Shown here: positions 1-8,829 of the stretch, in pieces
How positions within the stretch are numbered: position 1 is the stretch's first letter
Layout of the letters: each line of letters opens with the position of its first letter
Assembly (NCBI RefSeq): GCF_026965555.1
Contig: NZ_CP114040.1
Location: forward strand, 5,394,001-5,458,000
Source: Nannocystis punicea
Lineage (GTDB): Bacteria; Myxococcota_A; Polyangia; Nannocystales; Nannocystaceae
Reading direction: 5' to 3'
DNA: 64,000 nt
Notes under the pieces: generated by a model
Told to the model about the DNA's origin: nothing
The model's database searches: none
The model's input: only the letters and a program-made list of their open reading frames with translations
Position numbers and translations under genes: made by a program

Positions 1-712
1 CCCACAGGCCGTCGCCCTCGCCGACGAGGCCGAGGTTCGCCCCGCGGACGCCGGTGGCCGGCCGCCCGTTGTGAAAGCCGGCCAGCCAGCTGGCCTGGAA
101 CTCACCGTCGCCCTCGCCCATGTCGGCCGCCACGTAGTCGGGGTCGCCGGGGCACAGGCGGTCGCAGCCGCAGTCGAGGAACACCTCGCCCGGCGGCTCG
201 TACTCGGCGTCGGCGTCGAGGTCGTTCCACGCCTCGAAGCAGCTCGGCACGATCGATAGCACCGACGCGCCCGCCAGCAGCGCGGCGTCGGGCACCGGAT
301 CGCAGTGACCGTCGGGATCGCCGGGACACACGAGCTCCGGCACGACGTCGGGCGGCGGCGGGCCCTCGGTGTCGCCAGTCGTGGTGCTCGTCCCGGTGGT
401 CGTCGTGTCGGTGGTGGTCGTCGTGGAGGTCGTCGTCGCGGTCGGGTCGACGGTCGTCGCGGTCGGGTCGGTGGTGGTCGTCGTCGACGTGATCGCGTCG
501 GTGGTGGTCGGCACCACCGTGGTCGTCGGACCGTCGGTGGTCTCGGTCGCGGTCGTCGCCGTCGGACCGGTGGTGATCGACGGCGGGTCGTCGCTCGTGG
601 TCGAGGAGGAGGACGAGCTCGAGGATGTGTCGGTATCCGTGGTGGTGGCGGTCGAATCGCCGCAGGCCAGCGGTATTACGGCCAGAGTGAGGAGAAGCGG
701 GCGGGATATCAT
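1..712 (-). CDS. Thr/Ser-rich secreted lipoprotein, C-terminus off the window
   Basis: The gene reads leftward from an ATG at 712 and runs off the left edge without a stop. It begins MISRPLLLTLAVIPLACG, a lipoprotein signal with lipobox LACG. A run of about 75 residues rich in Thr, Ser and Asp follows, a low-complexity linker common in myxobacterial surface lipoproteins. The downstream part is globular with scattered Cys (VCPGDPDGHCDP, FLDCGCDRLCPGDPD) and ends within the window at QASWLAGFHNGRPATG. I do not recognise the folded domain. The linker is encoded by repetitive GTCGTCG-type DNA, which makes long artefactual open frames on both strands. The protein is probably anchored in the outer membrane; its function is unknown. 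Confidence 0.75.
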   Translation of the reverse strand, partial: MISRPLLLTLAVIPLACGDSTATTTDTDTSSSSSSSSTTSDDPPSITTGPTATTATETTDGPTTTVVPTTTDAITSTTTTTDPTATTVDPTATTTSTTTTTDTTTTGTSTTTGDTEGPPPPDVVPELVCPGDPDGHCDPVPDAALLAGASVLSIVPSCFEAWNDLDADAEYEPPGEVFLDCGCDRLCPGDPDYVAADMGEGDGEFQASWLAGFHNGRPATGVRGANLGLVGEGDGLW

Positions 713-824
713 CACGACGCATCGTAGCCGAGCCCGCTCGCGCCCGGCCCGCGCGCGCGTGAGGACGGGCGTGGGCTGGTCAGGACGCGCGCCCGATCGC
801 GGACGAGCGACCGGACCGATCGGG

Positions 825-842
825 CATGTCCTCGGGGACAGA
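825..842. repeat. Dispersed palindrome copy
   Basis: Core TGTCC-TCGG-GGACA at 827-840 with the usual CA and GA flanks. It lies between the divergent lipoprotein gene and the PEBP-like gene, just upstream of that gene's putative promoter. Confidence 0.8.
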
Positions 843-892
843 TCGTCGGCTGAGCTTGCGCACGGGCGAGGCTCCGCTACGTTTGCCCGGCC

Positions 893-1462
893 ATGCTTCG
901 TCTCGCGCTCGTCGTCTCTTGCGGCCTGCTGGCCTGCCAGCCCAAACCCGAGCCCGGCGGCGGCGATCCGGCGCCATCGGGCGGGATGAGCGTCGAGTCC
1001 GAGGCGTTCGCGGCGGGGGCGGAGATCCCGAGCGAATACACCTGCGAGGGTCGCGACATCTCGCCGCCGCTGCGCTGGTCGGGGGTGCCGGCCGCGGCCA
1101 AGAGCCTGGTGCTGATCGAGACCGACCCCGACGCGCCCGACCCGGCCGCGCCTAAGACGACCTTCACCCACTGGATCGTCGTCGACCTGCCGCCGACCGA
1201 CGGCTCGCTGCCGGCAGGCGTGACCCCCGATCGCCTGCCCGCCGGCGCGCGCGAGGGCACCAACGACTTCAAGCGCGTTGGCTACGGCGGGCCGTGTCCG
1301 CCGATCGGCCGTCATCGCTACTTCCACTCGCTCTACGCCCTCGACACCACGCTGCCGTCGCCGCAGGCGCCCACGCGCGCGGAGCTCGAGCAGGCGATGT
1401 CCGGCCACGTGATCGCCAAGGCGGAGCTGATGGGGACGTACCAGAAGCAGAAGCCCCAGTGA
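893..1462 (+). CDS. YbhB/YbcL-type PEBP (Raf kinase inhibitor-like) lipoprotein
   Basis: The 189-residue protein starts MLRLALVVSCGLLACQ, a lipoprotein signal with lipobox LLAC. The mature part matches the bacterial phosphatidylethanolamine-binding protein family (YbhB/YbcL): IPSEYTCEGRDISPPLRW, then a DPDAPDP segment, then THWIVVDLP, then the terminal conserved YFHSLYALD. These segments line the family's anion-binding pocket. The in vivo ligand of bacterial members is unknown. The cytosolic E. coli homologues lack a lipid anchor, so an envelope location is inferred from the signal. A TTGCGC (856-861) and TACGTT (878-883) pair may be its promoter. Confidence 0.88.
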   Translation: MLRLALVVSCGLLACQPKPEPGGGDPAPSGGMSVESEAFAAGAEIPSEYTCEGRDISPPLRWSGVPAAAKSLVLIETDPDAPDPAAPKTTFTHWIVVDLPPTDGSLPAGVTPDRLPAGAREGTNDFKRVGYGGPCPPIGRHRYFHSLYALDTTLPSPQAPTRAELEQAMSGHVIAKAELMGTYQKQKPQ

Positions 1463-1602
1463 GCGGGCCCGCGCGCGTGCCGGGCTGTCGCGGCGGGCGT
1501 CCGGCCGGCGACAAACTGTCACGCAGATCGGGGGCGAGAGGCGAGGGGAGACGCGGAGATCGAGGCGTTGCGGCTGGTGCGGATCTTGCCTCGGAGATCG
1601 AC

Positions 1603-2610
1603 ATGACCCCTCGCTCCGCGCTGCTGCCCGTCTGTCTCGGCCTGCTGCTCGGCTGCGGCGACGCGACGGCGGAGCCGGAGGGCGCGGTGGAGGCGGCGCC
1701 GGCGGTGGAGGCGGCGCCGGCGATCGAGGCCGCGGTGGCGGCGGCGCCCGCGGCGTGCGACGGCTGTTCGAACGGACAGGTCCCCGAGGACAGCATCGAG
1801 GAGACCGAGCTGCCGCTGACGCTCCTCGCCACCACCGCGGCGGCCGACCCGAGCGCCAGCCAGGCGACCATCCGCGACGATCCGAGCGGCGTGATCCGGG
1901 TGTTCCGCGTCGGCGACCTGGTGTGGGAGGGCACCACGATCGCGGCGGTCGATCGCGGCGCGGTGATCTTGGGCCGCGCCGGGCAGCAGGAGCGCCTGGC
2001 CATGGGGACAGGTACGGTCGAGCTGCGGGCGACCGACGTGTACTACCCCGACCTGTTCGCCGACGAGGACTTCGCCGGCGTCCTCGCCCAGGGCGTGAAG
2101 CTGCCCCCGGGGCCAGGTTACGTGATCAAGAACGAGGACCACGCGTGGGGCACCCCGCGCACGATCCGGCTGCTCCAGGAGTCGATCCGCGCCTACACCC
2201 GGGGCGGTCGCGGCGGGCCGAAGGTCCACGTCGGCGACATCAGCCTGCACGGCGGCGGCGTGTTCCCGCCCCACCTGTCGCACCGCCACGGCCGCGACAT
2301 CGACGTCGGCTACGTGCTGCGCGGCGTCGACGCCGACGTGACGCGGTTCATCGTGGCGACGAAGGACAACCTCGACGTCGCGCGCTCGTGGGCGCTGGTC
2401 GAGGCGGTGCTGGCGACCGACCAGGTGCACTACGTGTTCATGGACTACGGCCTGCAGAAGCTCTTCTACGAGCACGCAATCGCTGCGGGGGTCAGCGCAC
2501 GCCGTTTGAACGACGTGTTCCAGTACCCGCGCGGCGAGGGGGCGCCGTTCGGCGTCATCCGTCACTGGCGTGGCCACCGGAACCACTTCCACGTCCGCTT
2601 CCGCGAGTGA
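1603..2610 (+). CDS. MepA-like penicillin-insensitive murein endopeptidase (M74), lipoprotein
   Basis: The ATG at 1603 begins a lipoprotein signal (MTPRSALLPVCLGLLLGCG), so the longer upstream open frame is not used. About 50 Ala/Pro/Glu-rich residues follow. The C-terminal half has the LAS-type metallopeptidase signature of MepA: LSHRHGRDIDVGY near residue 225, which supplies the zinc-binding His and Asp, and HWRGHRNHFHVRF near residue 320, which supplies the last His ligand. MepA cleaves D-Ala-mesoDap cross-links in peptidoglycan. Here it would act at the outer-membrane face of the wall. The linker at residues 55-65 (GQVPEDSIEE) is encoded by two adjacent copies of the dispersed palindrome. 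Confidence 0.85.
   Translation: MTPRSALLPVCLGLLLGCGDATAEPEGAVEAAPAVEAAPAIEAAVAAAPAACDGCSNGQVPEDSIEETELPLTLLATTAAADPSASQATIRDDPSGVIRVFRVGDLVWEGTTIAAVDRGAVILGRAGQQERLAMGTGTVELRATDVYYPDLFADEDFAGVLAQGVKLPPGPGYVIKNEDHAWGTPRTIRLLQESIRAYTRGGRGGPKVHVGDISLHGGGVFPPHLSHRHGRDIDVGYVLRGVDADVTRFIVATKDNLDVARSWALVEAVLATDQVHYVFMDYGLQKLFYEHAIAAGVSARRLNDVFQYPRGEGAPFGVIRHWRGHRNHFHVRFRE
1765..1793. repeat. Two tandem dispersed palindromes inside the mepA-like gene
   Basis: TGTTC-GAAC-GGACA (1765-1778) abuts GGTCC-CCGA-GGACAG (1779-1793). Both are in frame and encode part of a linker between the lipid anchor and the catalytic domain. Confidence 0.75.
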
Positions 2611-2758
2611 GCCGCCGGCGGGGAAGGCTTGCTCGCCGCGCCGGTGCTCGGCGACACTCGATCGCCACGGCGCGAAGCTCCGCGCCGTGAGACCGAGCGC
2701 ACGAAGGTGCGTCGCGCCGGTCGCGCGAGCCCGCCAGAGCATTCATCTTCAGGCAGCG

Positions 2759-3031
2759 ATGACCAGCGTCGACGTCCATGCCCTCGCCCTCGAGAAGGTC
2801 GGGCGGATCTTGGGTCCCCACCGGGCGCGGACGCTGCTGCAGGCCTTTCTCGCGCGCTCGGAGAAGCTCGCGCTGGCGACCACCGACGACCTGCAGGCGT
2901 TCGGCGAGGCGCTCGGGGCCTATGGGGGCATCGAGCAGGCGGTCGGCGCGCTGCTGATGGTCCAGGCCGTGCTCATCGAGACCGCCGAGCCACCGCCGCG
3001 ACCGTCCATGCCGCCTCGCGAGCCGCGCTGA
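2759..3031 (+). CDS. Small conserved-looking hypothetical protein
   Basis: A 90-residue protein starting MTSVDVHALALEKVGRI at an ATG at 2759. It is largely helical by composition (KVGRILGPHRARTLLQAFL, then DLQAFGEALGAYGGIEQAV, then GALLMVQAVLIE) and ends in a Pro/Arg tail. It has no signal peptide and no Cys. I do not recognise the family. Its position 70 bases before hflX, on the same strand, suggests co-transcription. The coding call rests on normal codon bias and a clean start and stop. Confidence 0.6.
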   Translation: MTSVDVHALALEKVGRILGPHRARTLLQAFLARSEKLALATTDDLQAFGEALGAYGGIEQAVGALLMVQAVLIETAEPPPRPSMPPREPR

Positions 3032-3100
3032 CGGGCCCTGGCGGTCCGCGCCGCGACGGGCTTGCCGCCGGCGGTCGGCGAGTTCAGTCTGTCGCCCCCG

Positions 3101-4516
<1,416 letters not shown>

Positions 4517-4542
4517 GCCCCGAGTAGGGGCAGGGCCAGCGG

Positions 4543-4572
4543 TTGCCGGCCGCGGGCGCGGCTCGCTACAAT
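4543..4572 (+). promoter_or_regulatory. Putative leaderless promoter of the PLD-helicase gene
   Basis: A -35-like TTGCCG (4543-4548) and -10-like TACAAT (4567-4572) are separated by 18 bp. The ATG at 4579 begins only six bases after the -10 box, so transcription would start at or next to the start codon. No Shine-Dalgarno sequence fits. Confidence 0.55.
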
Positions 4573-4578
4573 GACCGG

Positions 4579-7389
4579 ATGACCGCGGGGACAGGTGCGA
4601 TCGAGCTCGCGGCCAACGCGAGCGCGAGCGCGTGGCGCTGCGGTCCGGGGATCCAGGTGCGTCCGCGCCGGTCGCTGCGGGCGATCGAGGAGGCGACGCA
4701 AGCTGAACTTTGGGACATCTTCGCTCTGGTCGCCGCGGTGCAGCGCGAGCACCTGCCGGACGGCGGCCGGGTGGAGTTCGTCAGCGGCGCCGGCGAGGCC
4801 CTGGTGGTCGAGCTGCGGCCGATCGCGCGGACACCCGGGTTGCCGGCGCTGCCCGGCTTCGTGCCGGGACAGGAGGAGCACCTGGTCGACGTGCTGCGCG
4901 CCGGGCTGCAGCTGGCGGCGCGGATCGACATCGTCGTCGCGTTCGTGATGCTGTCCGGCCTGCGCGAGATCGAGGAAGACCTGGCGCGAGCGCTCGACCG
5001 CGGGGCCCGGGTGCGGCTGCTGACGGGCGACACCCTGTCGATCACCGAGCCCGAGGCTCTGGCGGCGCTGCTCGCCCTGGCGAGCGGGCGCGAGGGCCTG
5101 GAGGTGCGGATGTTCTGCTGTCCCCGAGGACAGACGTTCCACGCCAAGGCGTATGTGTTCGTCGCTCACGACGACGGCGGGGTGGCGTACGTCGGCAGCA
5201 GCAACCTCAGCCGCTCGGCGCTGCGCGAGGGGGTCGAGTGGAACCTGCGGGCGGTCGCGGAGCAGGCGGAGTTCGCGGCGATCCGCGAGCGGTTCGCGGC
5301 GCTGTGGGGCGATCCTCGCTCCCGGTTGTTGACGCCCCGGCTACTGGCCGAATACCGCGCGCGGCGACCGGCCGAACCGCCGGTGATCGAGGCGTTCGAC
5401 GCGCCGCCGCCACCGCCGACGCCGCACGCGCTCCAGCGCGAGGCGCTGGTCAGGCTGGACATGTCCCGAAGGTCAGGCGATGCGCGCGGCCTGGTGGTGC
5501 TGGCGACCGGCCTCGGCAAGACGCTGCTGTCGGCGTTCGACTTCGCGGCGACCGGCTGGCCGCGCGCGCTGTTCGTGGCCCACCGCGAGGAGATCCTGCA
5601 GCAGGCGATGAGCGCGTGGGGCAGGGTGCTGCCGGACCGCGCGCTCGGCCGGTGGTTCGGCGGCGAGCGCGACGACGGGGCGGAGGTGGTGTTCGCGTCG
5701 ATCCAGGCGCTCACCCGCGCGGACGCGCTGGCGGACGTCCCGGCCGATCGCTTCGAGTACGTCGTGATCGACGAGTTCCACCACGCGGCCGCGCCCACGT
5801 ACCAGCAGCTCCTGCAGCAGCTGCGGCCGAAGTACCTGCTCGGCCTGACCGCGACCCCCGAGCGCGGCGACGGGGCCGAGCTGCTGGCGCTGTGTCACGG
5901 AAACCTGGTCTTTCGGGCAGGTCTGAGCGTCGGCCTCGAGGCGGGCCTGCTGACGCCGTTCCACTACCACGCGATCCGCGACGACGTCGACTACGAGCAG
6001 ATCCCGTGGCGCTCCGGTCGCTTCGACGAGGCCGCGTTGACGCGCGCCGTGGCGACGCGCGAGCACGCAGGCGCGGCCTTGCGGGCGCTCGACGACCACG
6101 CGCCGCGCGCGGACCGACGGGCGCTGGTGTTCTGCTGCAGCGTCGCGCACGCCGACTTCATGGCGGAGTTCCTGCGCGGCGAGGGCATCCCGGCCGAGGC
6201 GGTCCACAGCGGTCCGACGTCGGCGCCGCGCCGCGAGTCGCTGCGGCGCTTCGCGGCCGGCGAGCTCGCGGCGTTGACCGCGGTCGACCTGTTCAACGAG
6301 GGCCTGGACGTGCCCGAGATCGACGCGGTGTTGATGCTGCGGCCGACCGAGTCACCGGTGGTGTTCCTGCAGCAGATCGGTCGTGGGCTGCGGCTCGGCA
6401 GGGAGCGTCCGAAGCCGCATCTGACAGTGGTCGATGTGGTCGGCAATCACCGCACGTTCCTCCACAAGCTCGACGCGCTGCGGGCGTTGCTCGACGCCGG
6501 CGCCGGGCGGGTCGAGGTCCTGCGAGGTCTGCGGAGCGGCGCGCTGGCGCTGCCCGCGGGGTGCGTGCTCGAGCTGCCGACGGTCGTGATCGATCTGCTC
6601 GAGCAGCTGTGCGCGCGCGAGCGAGAGGCCGACTCGCGCGGGGCGGTGCTGGCGGTCGTGCCGCCGCTCCGGCTCAAGGTGAACCATAACAAGACGGACC
6701 CGATCCTGATGCTCGACAGGCAGCGGCGCCCCGACACGCCCGAAGGCGAGGTCGAGGTCGAGGTCGACGGCGAGCCTTACCTGCTCCGGTTCGTCAAGGT
6801 CGCGGTGAACGTGGCCACAAGACCAGGTGCGAAGGACAATGTCCTTCCGGACATCCTGCGGGGATGGTTCGGGCCGCACGCGGGGTGGGGCAGGGACTTC
6901 GTGGTCCTGGCCCGTCGCAAGGGGCGCTGGCGCCTCGAGCCGGCGCGCGACGCGGCGGCGCCGATCCGCCGCGGCGTCCCGTTCTACCGCGACCTCGCGC
7001 TGGCCGCCGGCGTCGGGCCCTGGACCCACGGCGAGCCGCGGGCGGAGGTCGCGGCGATCCGGGCGACCGACGCGGTCGACCCGCGCCGCCACTTCGTCGC
7101 CAGCGTCGAGGGCGACTCGATGGACGGCGGCGACGCGCCGATCCGCGACGGCGACCTGGTCCTGTGCGAGTGGGCGCGCGATCTCTCGCTGGCAGAGGTG
7201 GCCGGCCACTCTTGCGTGCTGGTCCTCGTGGAGGGCCCCGAGCTGAGCGAGGTGGTGCTCAAGATCCCGGTGCAGGCCGGCGGTGCGTGGGTGCTCCGCA
7301 GTCGGAACCCCGCGTTTCCGGACCGGCGGATCGGCGCGGGCGAGGTCTGGGTGGTCGCGCGCGTGCTCGGGCCGGTGGTCCTGGCCTGA
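4579..7389 (+). CDS. PLD nuclease-like / DEAD-type helicase / S24 (LexA-like) fusion protein
   Basis: A 936-residue protein with three parts. An N-terminal phospholipase D-like domain carries HAKAYVFV (near residue 188) and YVGSSNLSRSAL, the HxK and SSN elements of this nuclease superfamily. A superfamily 2 helicase follows: Walker A-like ATGLGKTLL near 311, VVIDEFHH near 398 and motif VI QQIGRGLRLG near 600. The C-terminal 100 residues resemble a LexA/S24 peptidase: SVEGDSMDGGDAPIRDGD (Ser near 845) and EVVLKIP (candidate Lys near 894), so the catalytic dyad appears intact. Helicases with PLD and DUF3427-like regions are known in DNA repair and defence settings. The S24 domain suggests regulation by autocleavage or DNA damage, which is inference. 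Four palindrome copies or half-copies lie inside the gene. Confidence 0.85.
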   Translation: MTAGTGAIELAANASASAWRCGPGIQVRPRRSLRAIEEATQAELWDIFALVAAVQREHLPDGGRVEFVSGAGEALVVELRPIARTPGLPALPGFVPGQEEHLVDVLRAGLQLAARIDIVVAFVMLSGLREIEEDLARALDRGARVRLLTGDTLSITEPEALAALLALASGREGLEVRMFCCPRGQTFHAKAYVFVAHDDGGVAYVGSSNLSRSALREGVEWNLRAVAEQAEFAAIRERFAALWGDPRSRLLTPRLLAEYRARRPAEPPVIEAFDAPPPPPTPHALQREALVRLDMSRRSGDARGLVVLATGLGKTLLSAFDFAATGWPRALFVAHREEILQQAMSAWGRVLPDRALGRWFGGERDDGAEVVFASIQALTRADALADVPADRFEYVVIDEFHHAAAPTYQQLLQQLRPKYLLGLTATPERGDGAELLALCHGNLVFRAGLSVGLEAGLLTPFHYHAIRDDVDYEQIPWRSGRFDEAALTRAVATREHAGAALRALDDHAPRADRRALVFCCSVAHADFMAEFLRGEGIPAEAVHSGPTSAPRRESLRRFAAGELAALTAVDLFNEGLDVPEIDAVLMLRPTESPVVFLQQIGRGLRLGRERPKPHLTVVDVVGNHRTFLHKLDALRALLDAGAGRVEVLRGLRSGALALPAGCVLELPTVVIDLLEQLCAREREADSRGAVLAVVPPLRLKVNHNKTDPILMLDRQRRPDTPEGEVEVEVDGEPYLLRFVKVAVNVATRPGAKDNVLPDILRGWFGPHAGWGRDFVVLARRKGRWRLEPARDAAAPIRRGVPFYRDLALAAGVGPWTHGEPRAEVAAIRATDAVDPRRHFVASVEGDSMDGGDAPIRDGDLVLCEWARDLSLAEVAGHSCVLVLVEGPELSEVVLKIPVQAGGAWVLRSRNPAFPDRRIGAGEVWVVARVLGPVVLA
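5119..5132. repeat. Dispersed palindrome inside the PLD domain
   Basis: TGTCC-CCGA-GGACA read as CPRGQ, directly before the catalytic HxK strand (FHAKAYV). A further degenerate copy is CATGTCC-CGAA-GGTCAGG at 5460-5476, in the linker to the helicase. Confidence 0.8.
6839..6854. repeat. Dispersed palindrome inside the helicase gene
   Basis: ATGTCC-TTCC-GGACAT, nearly symmetric, read as NVLPDIL within the region before the S24-like domain. Confidence 0.75.
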
Positions 7390-7404
7390 TATCATCGCCT
7401 TCGC

Positions 7405-7800
7405 ATGGCCGACGATCCCGAGGCGCGACGGGTGTCCGAGCTGCTCGACCGGATCACGCGCGGCGAGCTCAGCGAGGCCGAGACGGAGGAGCTCGAGCTG
7501 TACGCGCAGGGCGATCCGGAGCTGCGGGCGGTGATCGCGGCGCGGACCAGCCAGGCGGCGCTGGGCGGGGGGTGGCTGGCGCGGGTCGAGGCCGACCACC
7601 GGATCGCGCGCGCCGAGCGGTCGCCGCGGGTGCTGCTCGAGCGCGGGCTCGGCGGGCTGCTGGTGGCGCTCGGGGTGGTGGCGTGGGCCGCGGCGCCGGT
7701 GCTGGGCCCCGCGCTGGCGGTCGCGGGCCTCGGCCTGCTGGTGTACTCGTGGATCCGCGTGAACCACAGTCAGGACCCATACAAGGACATTCAGCGATGA
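7405..7800 (+). CDS. Small membrane protein of unknown function
   Basis: A 131-residue protein starting MADDPEARRVSELLDRITRG. The first 75 residues are a charged, helical, soluble segment (GELSEAETEELELYAQGDPEL) resembling the cytoplasmic part of zinc-free anti-sigma-like proteins, though that is only a resemblance. Two hydrophobic helices follow (GLGGLLVALGVVAWAAAPVL and ALAVAGLGLLVYSWI). Its stop overlaps the start of the next gene (ATGA at 7797-7800), so the two are translationally coupled. A TATCAT element nine bases before the ATG could be a -10 box. Confidence 0.7.
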   Translation: MADDPEARRVSELLDRITRGELSEAETEELELYAQGDPELRAVIAARTSQAALGGGWLARVEADHRIARAERSPRVLLERGLGGLLVALGVVAWAAAPVLGPALAVAGLGLLVYSWIRVNHSQDPYKDIQR

Positions 7801-8180
7801 CCAGCACCCCTGCAGTCCTCCACGCCGCCGACCTCGCGCACCGCAAGGCGGGCGAGATGCTCGTCACCACGACCGAGTCGGTGCCCGGCTTCCGGGTCGT
7901 CCGCGTGCTCGGGCTGGTCCGCGGCAACACGGTCCGCACGCGCAACCTGGGGCAGGACTTCCTCGCCGGGCTGCGCAACATCGTCGGCGGGGAGGTGACG
8001 CAGTACACCGCGATGCTGTCGCAGAGCCGCGAACAGGCGCTCGACCGCATGCGCGCCGAGGCGCTGGCGCTCGGCGCCAACGCGATCGTCGCCATGCGCC
8101 TGGCGACCTCGACCGTGATGGCCGGGGCCGCCGAGATCCTGGCGTACGGGACGGCGGTCATCCTCGCGCCGGCGGAGTGA
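7797..8180 (+). CDS. YbjQ-family (DUF74) protein
   Basis: A 127-residue protein matching the YbjQ/UPF0145 family of small pentameric proteins. The diagnostic order is present: MLVTTTESVPGFRVVRVLG, then VRGNTVRTRNLGQDFLAG, then SREQALDRMRAEALALGANAIVAMRL, then AEILAYGTAVIL. The family is sometimes called heavy-metal-binding, but its biochemical role is not established. The ATG at 7797 overlaps the stop of the membrane-protein gene by four bases. It is followed by a 649-bp gene-free region rich in palindromes. Confidence 0.88.
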   Translation: MTSTPAVLHAADLAHRKAGEMLVTTTESVPGFRVVRVLGLVRGNTVRTRNLGQDFLAGLRNIVGGEVTQYTAMLSQSREQALDRMRAEALALGANAIVAMRLATSTVMAGAAEILAYGTAVILAPAE

Positions 8181-8212
8181 TCGGGGCGCGGGAGAGGCGG
8201 CTGGCCGAGAGG

Positions 8213-8362
8213 GCATGTCGTCACGGGCATGTCGCTCGGAACAGGTGCCAAGAGGCATGTCCGCGAGGACATGGAGAATCGAACATGTTTTTTCATGCAT
8301 GTCGAATCAGATATGAATCAAGGGGAAGTATCCATTCGGACATGTCGATAAGGACATGTTTC
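8213..8362. repeat. Intergenic array of dispersed palindromes
   Basis: At least six CATGTC/GACATG half-site pairs in 150 bp. The best unit, CATGTCC-GCGA-GGACATG at 8256-8273, is a perfect inverted repeat apart from its central four bases. Others include the segments near 8226-8249, 8283-8302 and 8333-8359. The units are spaced irregularly, with AT-rich DNA between some of them. Confidence 0.8.
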
Positions 8363-8694
8363 ATCGAACACTTTCTGGAATGACGTGCCGCCAAGGACAT
8401 CATGCTCCAAACAGAGCCCGGCAGCCGTGTCGCGGGGAACATGGCGCGTCCAGCGGCGCTCTGCGGCCATGGATTTGAGGAGAATCTCGGGACATGGCGA
8501 GGAGGCCATGCTCTCCGAGACAGGCGAGGCGTGACCGGGCGCCTGGCGTTCGCGCCGCCCGGACCGTGCGCGGCCTGGTTGGGCTCCGGACGGCGACGCC
8601 GCGCCCGGGCTCCTTGCCCGTGCGGCGAGCGCTCCGGAGCCGCGGTCGCAAGCCTGGACAGGATTCGCCCCGGCGCTCGCGGTGCATCGCGGCG

Positions 8695-8774
8695 CCGGCC
8701 CGCCACGTGCGGTTCGCGGTGCTGTTCGCGTTCGCCGGCCCGCCACGTGCGGTTCACGGTGCTGCTCGCGTTCG
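8695..8774 (+). repeat. 40-bp tandem duplication upstream of thrC
   Basis: Two adjacent copies (8695-8734 and 8735-8774), each beginning CCGGCCCGCCACGTGCGGTT, with a few substitutions. A degraded third copy may start at 8775. It lies 56 bases before the threonine synthase start. Confidence 0.8.
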
Positions 8775-8829
8775 CGGGCCCGCGCGATCCCGGCGAGCCC
8801 GGGGCGGGGAGTTGTGGCATCCTGCGCGC

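Larger units (their letters stand above)
8181..8829. other. Gene-free region with palindrome array and tandem duplication
   Basis: No supported gene is seen in these 649 bases. The first 220 bases hold a dense array of the dispersed palindrome and are unusually AT-rich for this window. The middle (8420-8690) contains isolated half-sites (CATGCTCTCCGAGACAGG near 8509) in otherwise unstructured GC-rich DNA. The end holds a 40-bp tandem duplication immediately before threonine synthase. Confidence 0.7.

Noticed and set aside
102..722. His/Arg-rich minus-strand frame at the left edge
   Set aside because: It is a frame-shifted reading of the Thr-rich linker of the true lipoprotein gene starting at 712.
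1294..1602. Upstream extension of the mepA-like gene
   Set aside because: It overlaps the PEBP gene in another frame and lacks a signal; a proper lipoprotein signal begins at 1603.
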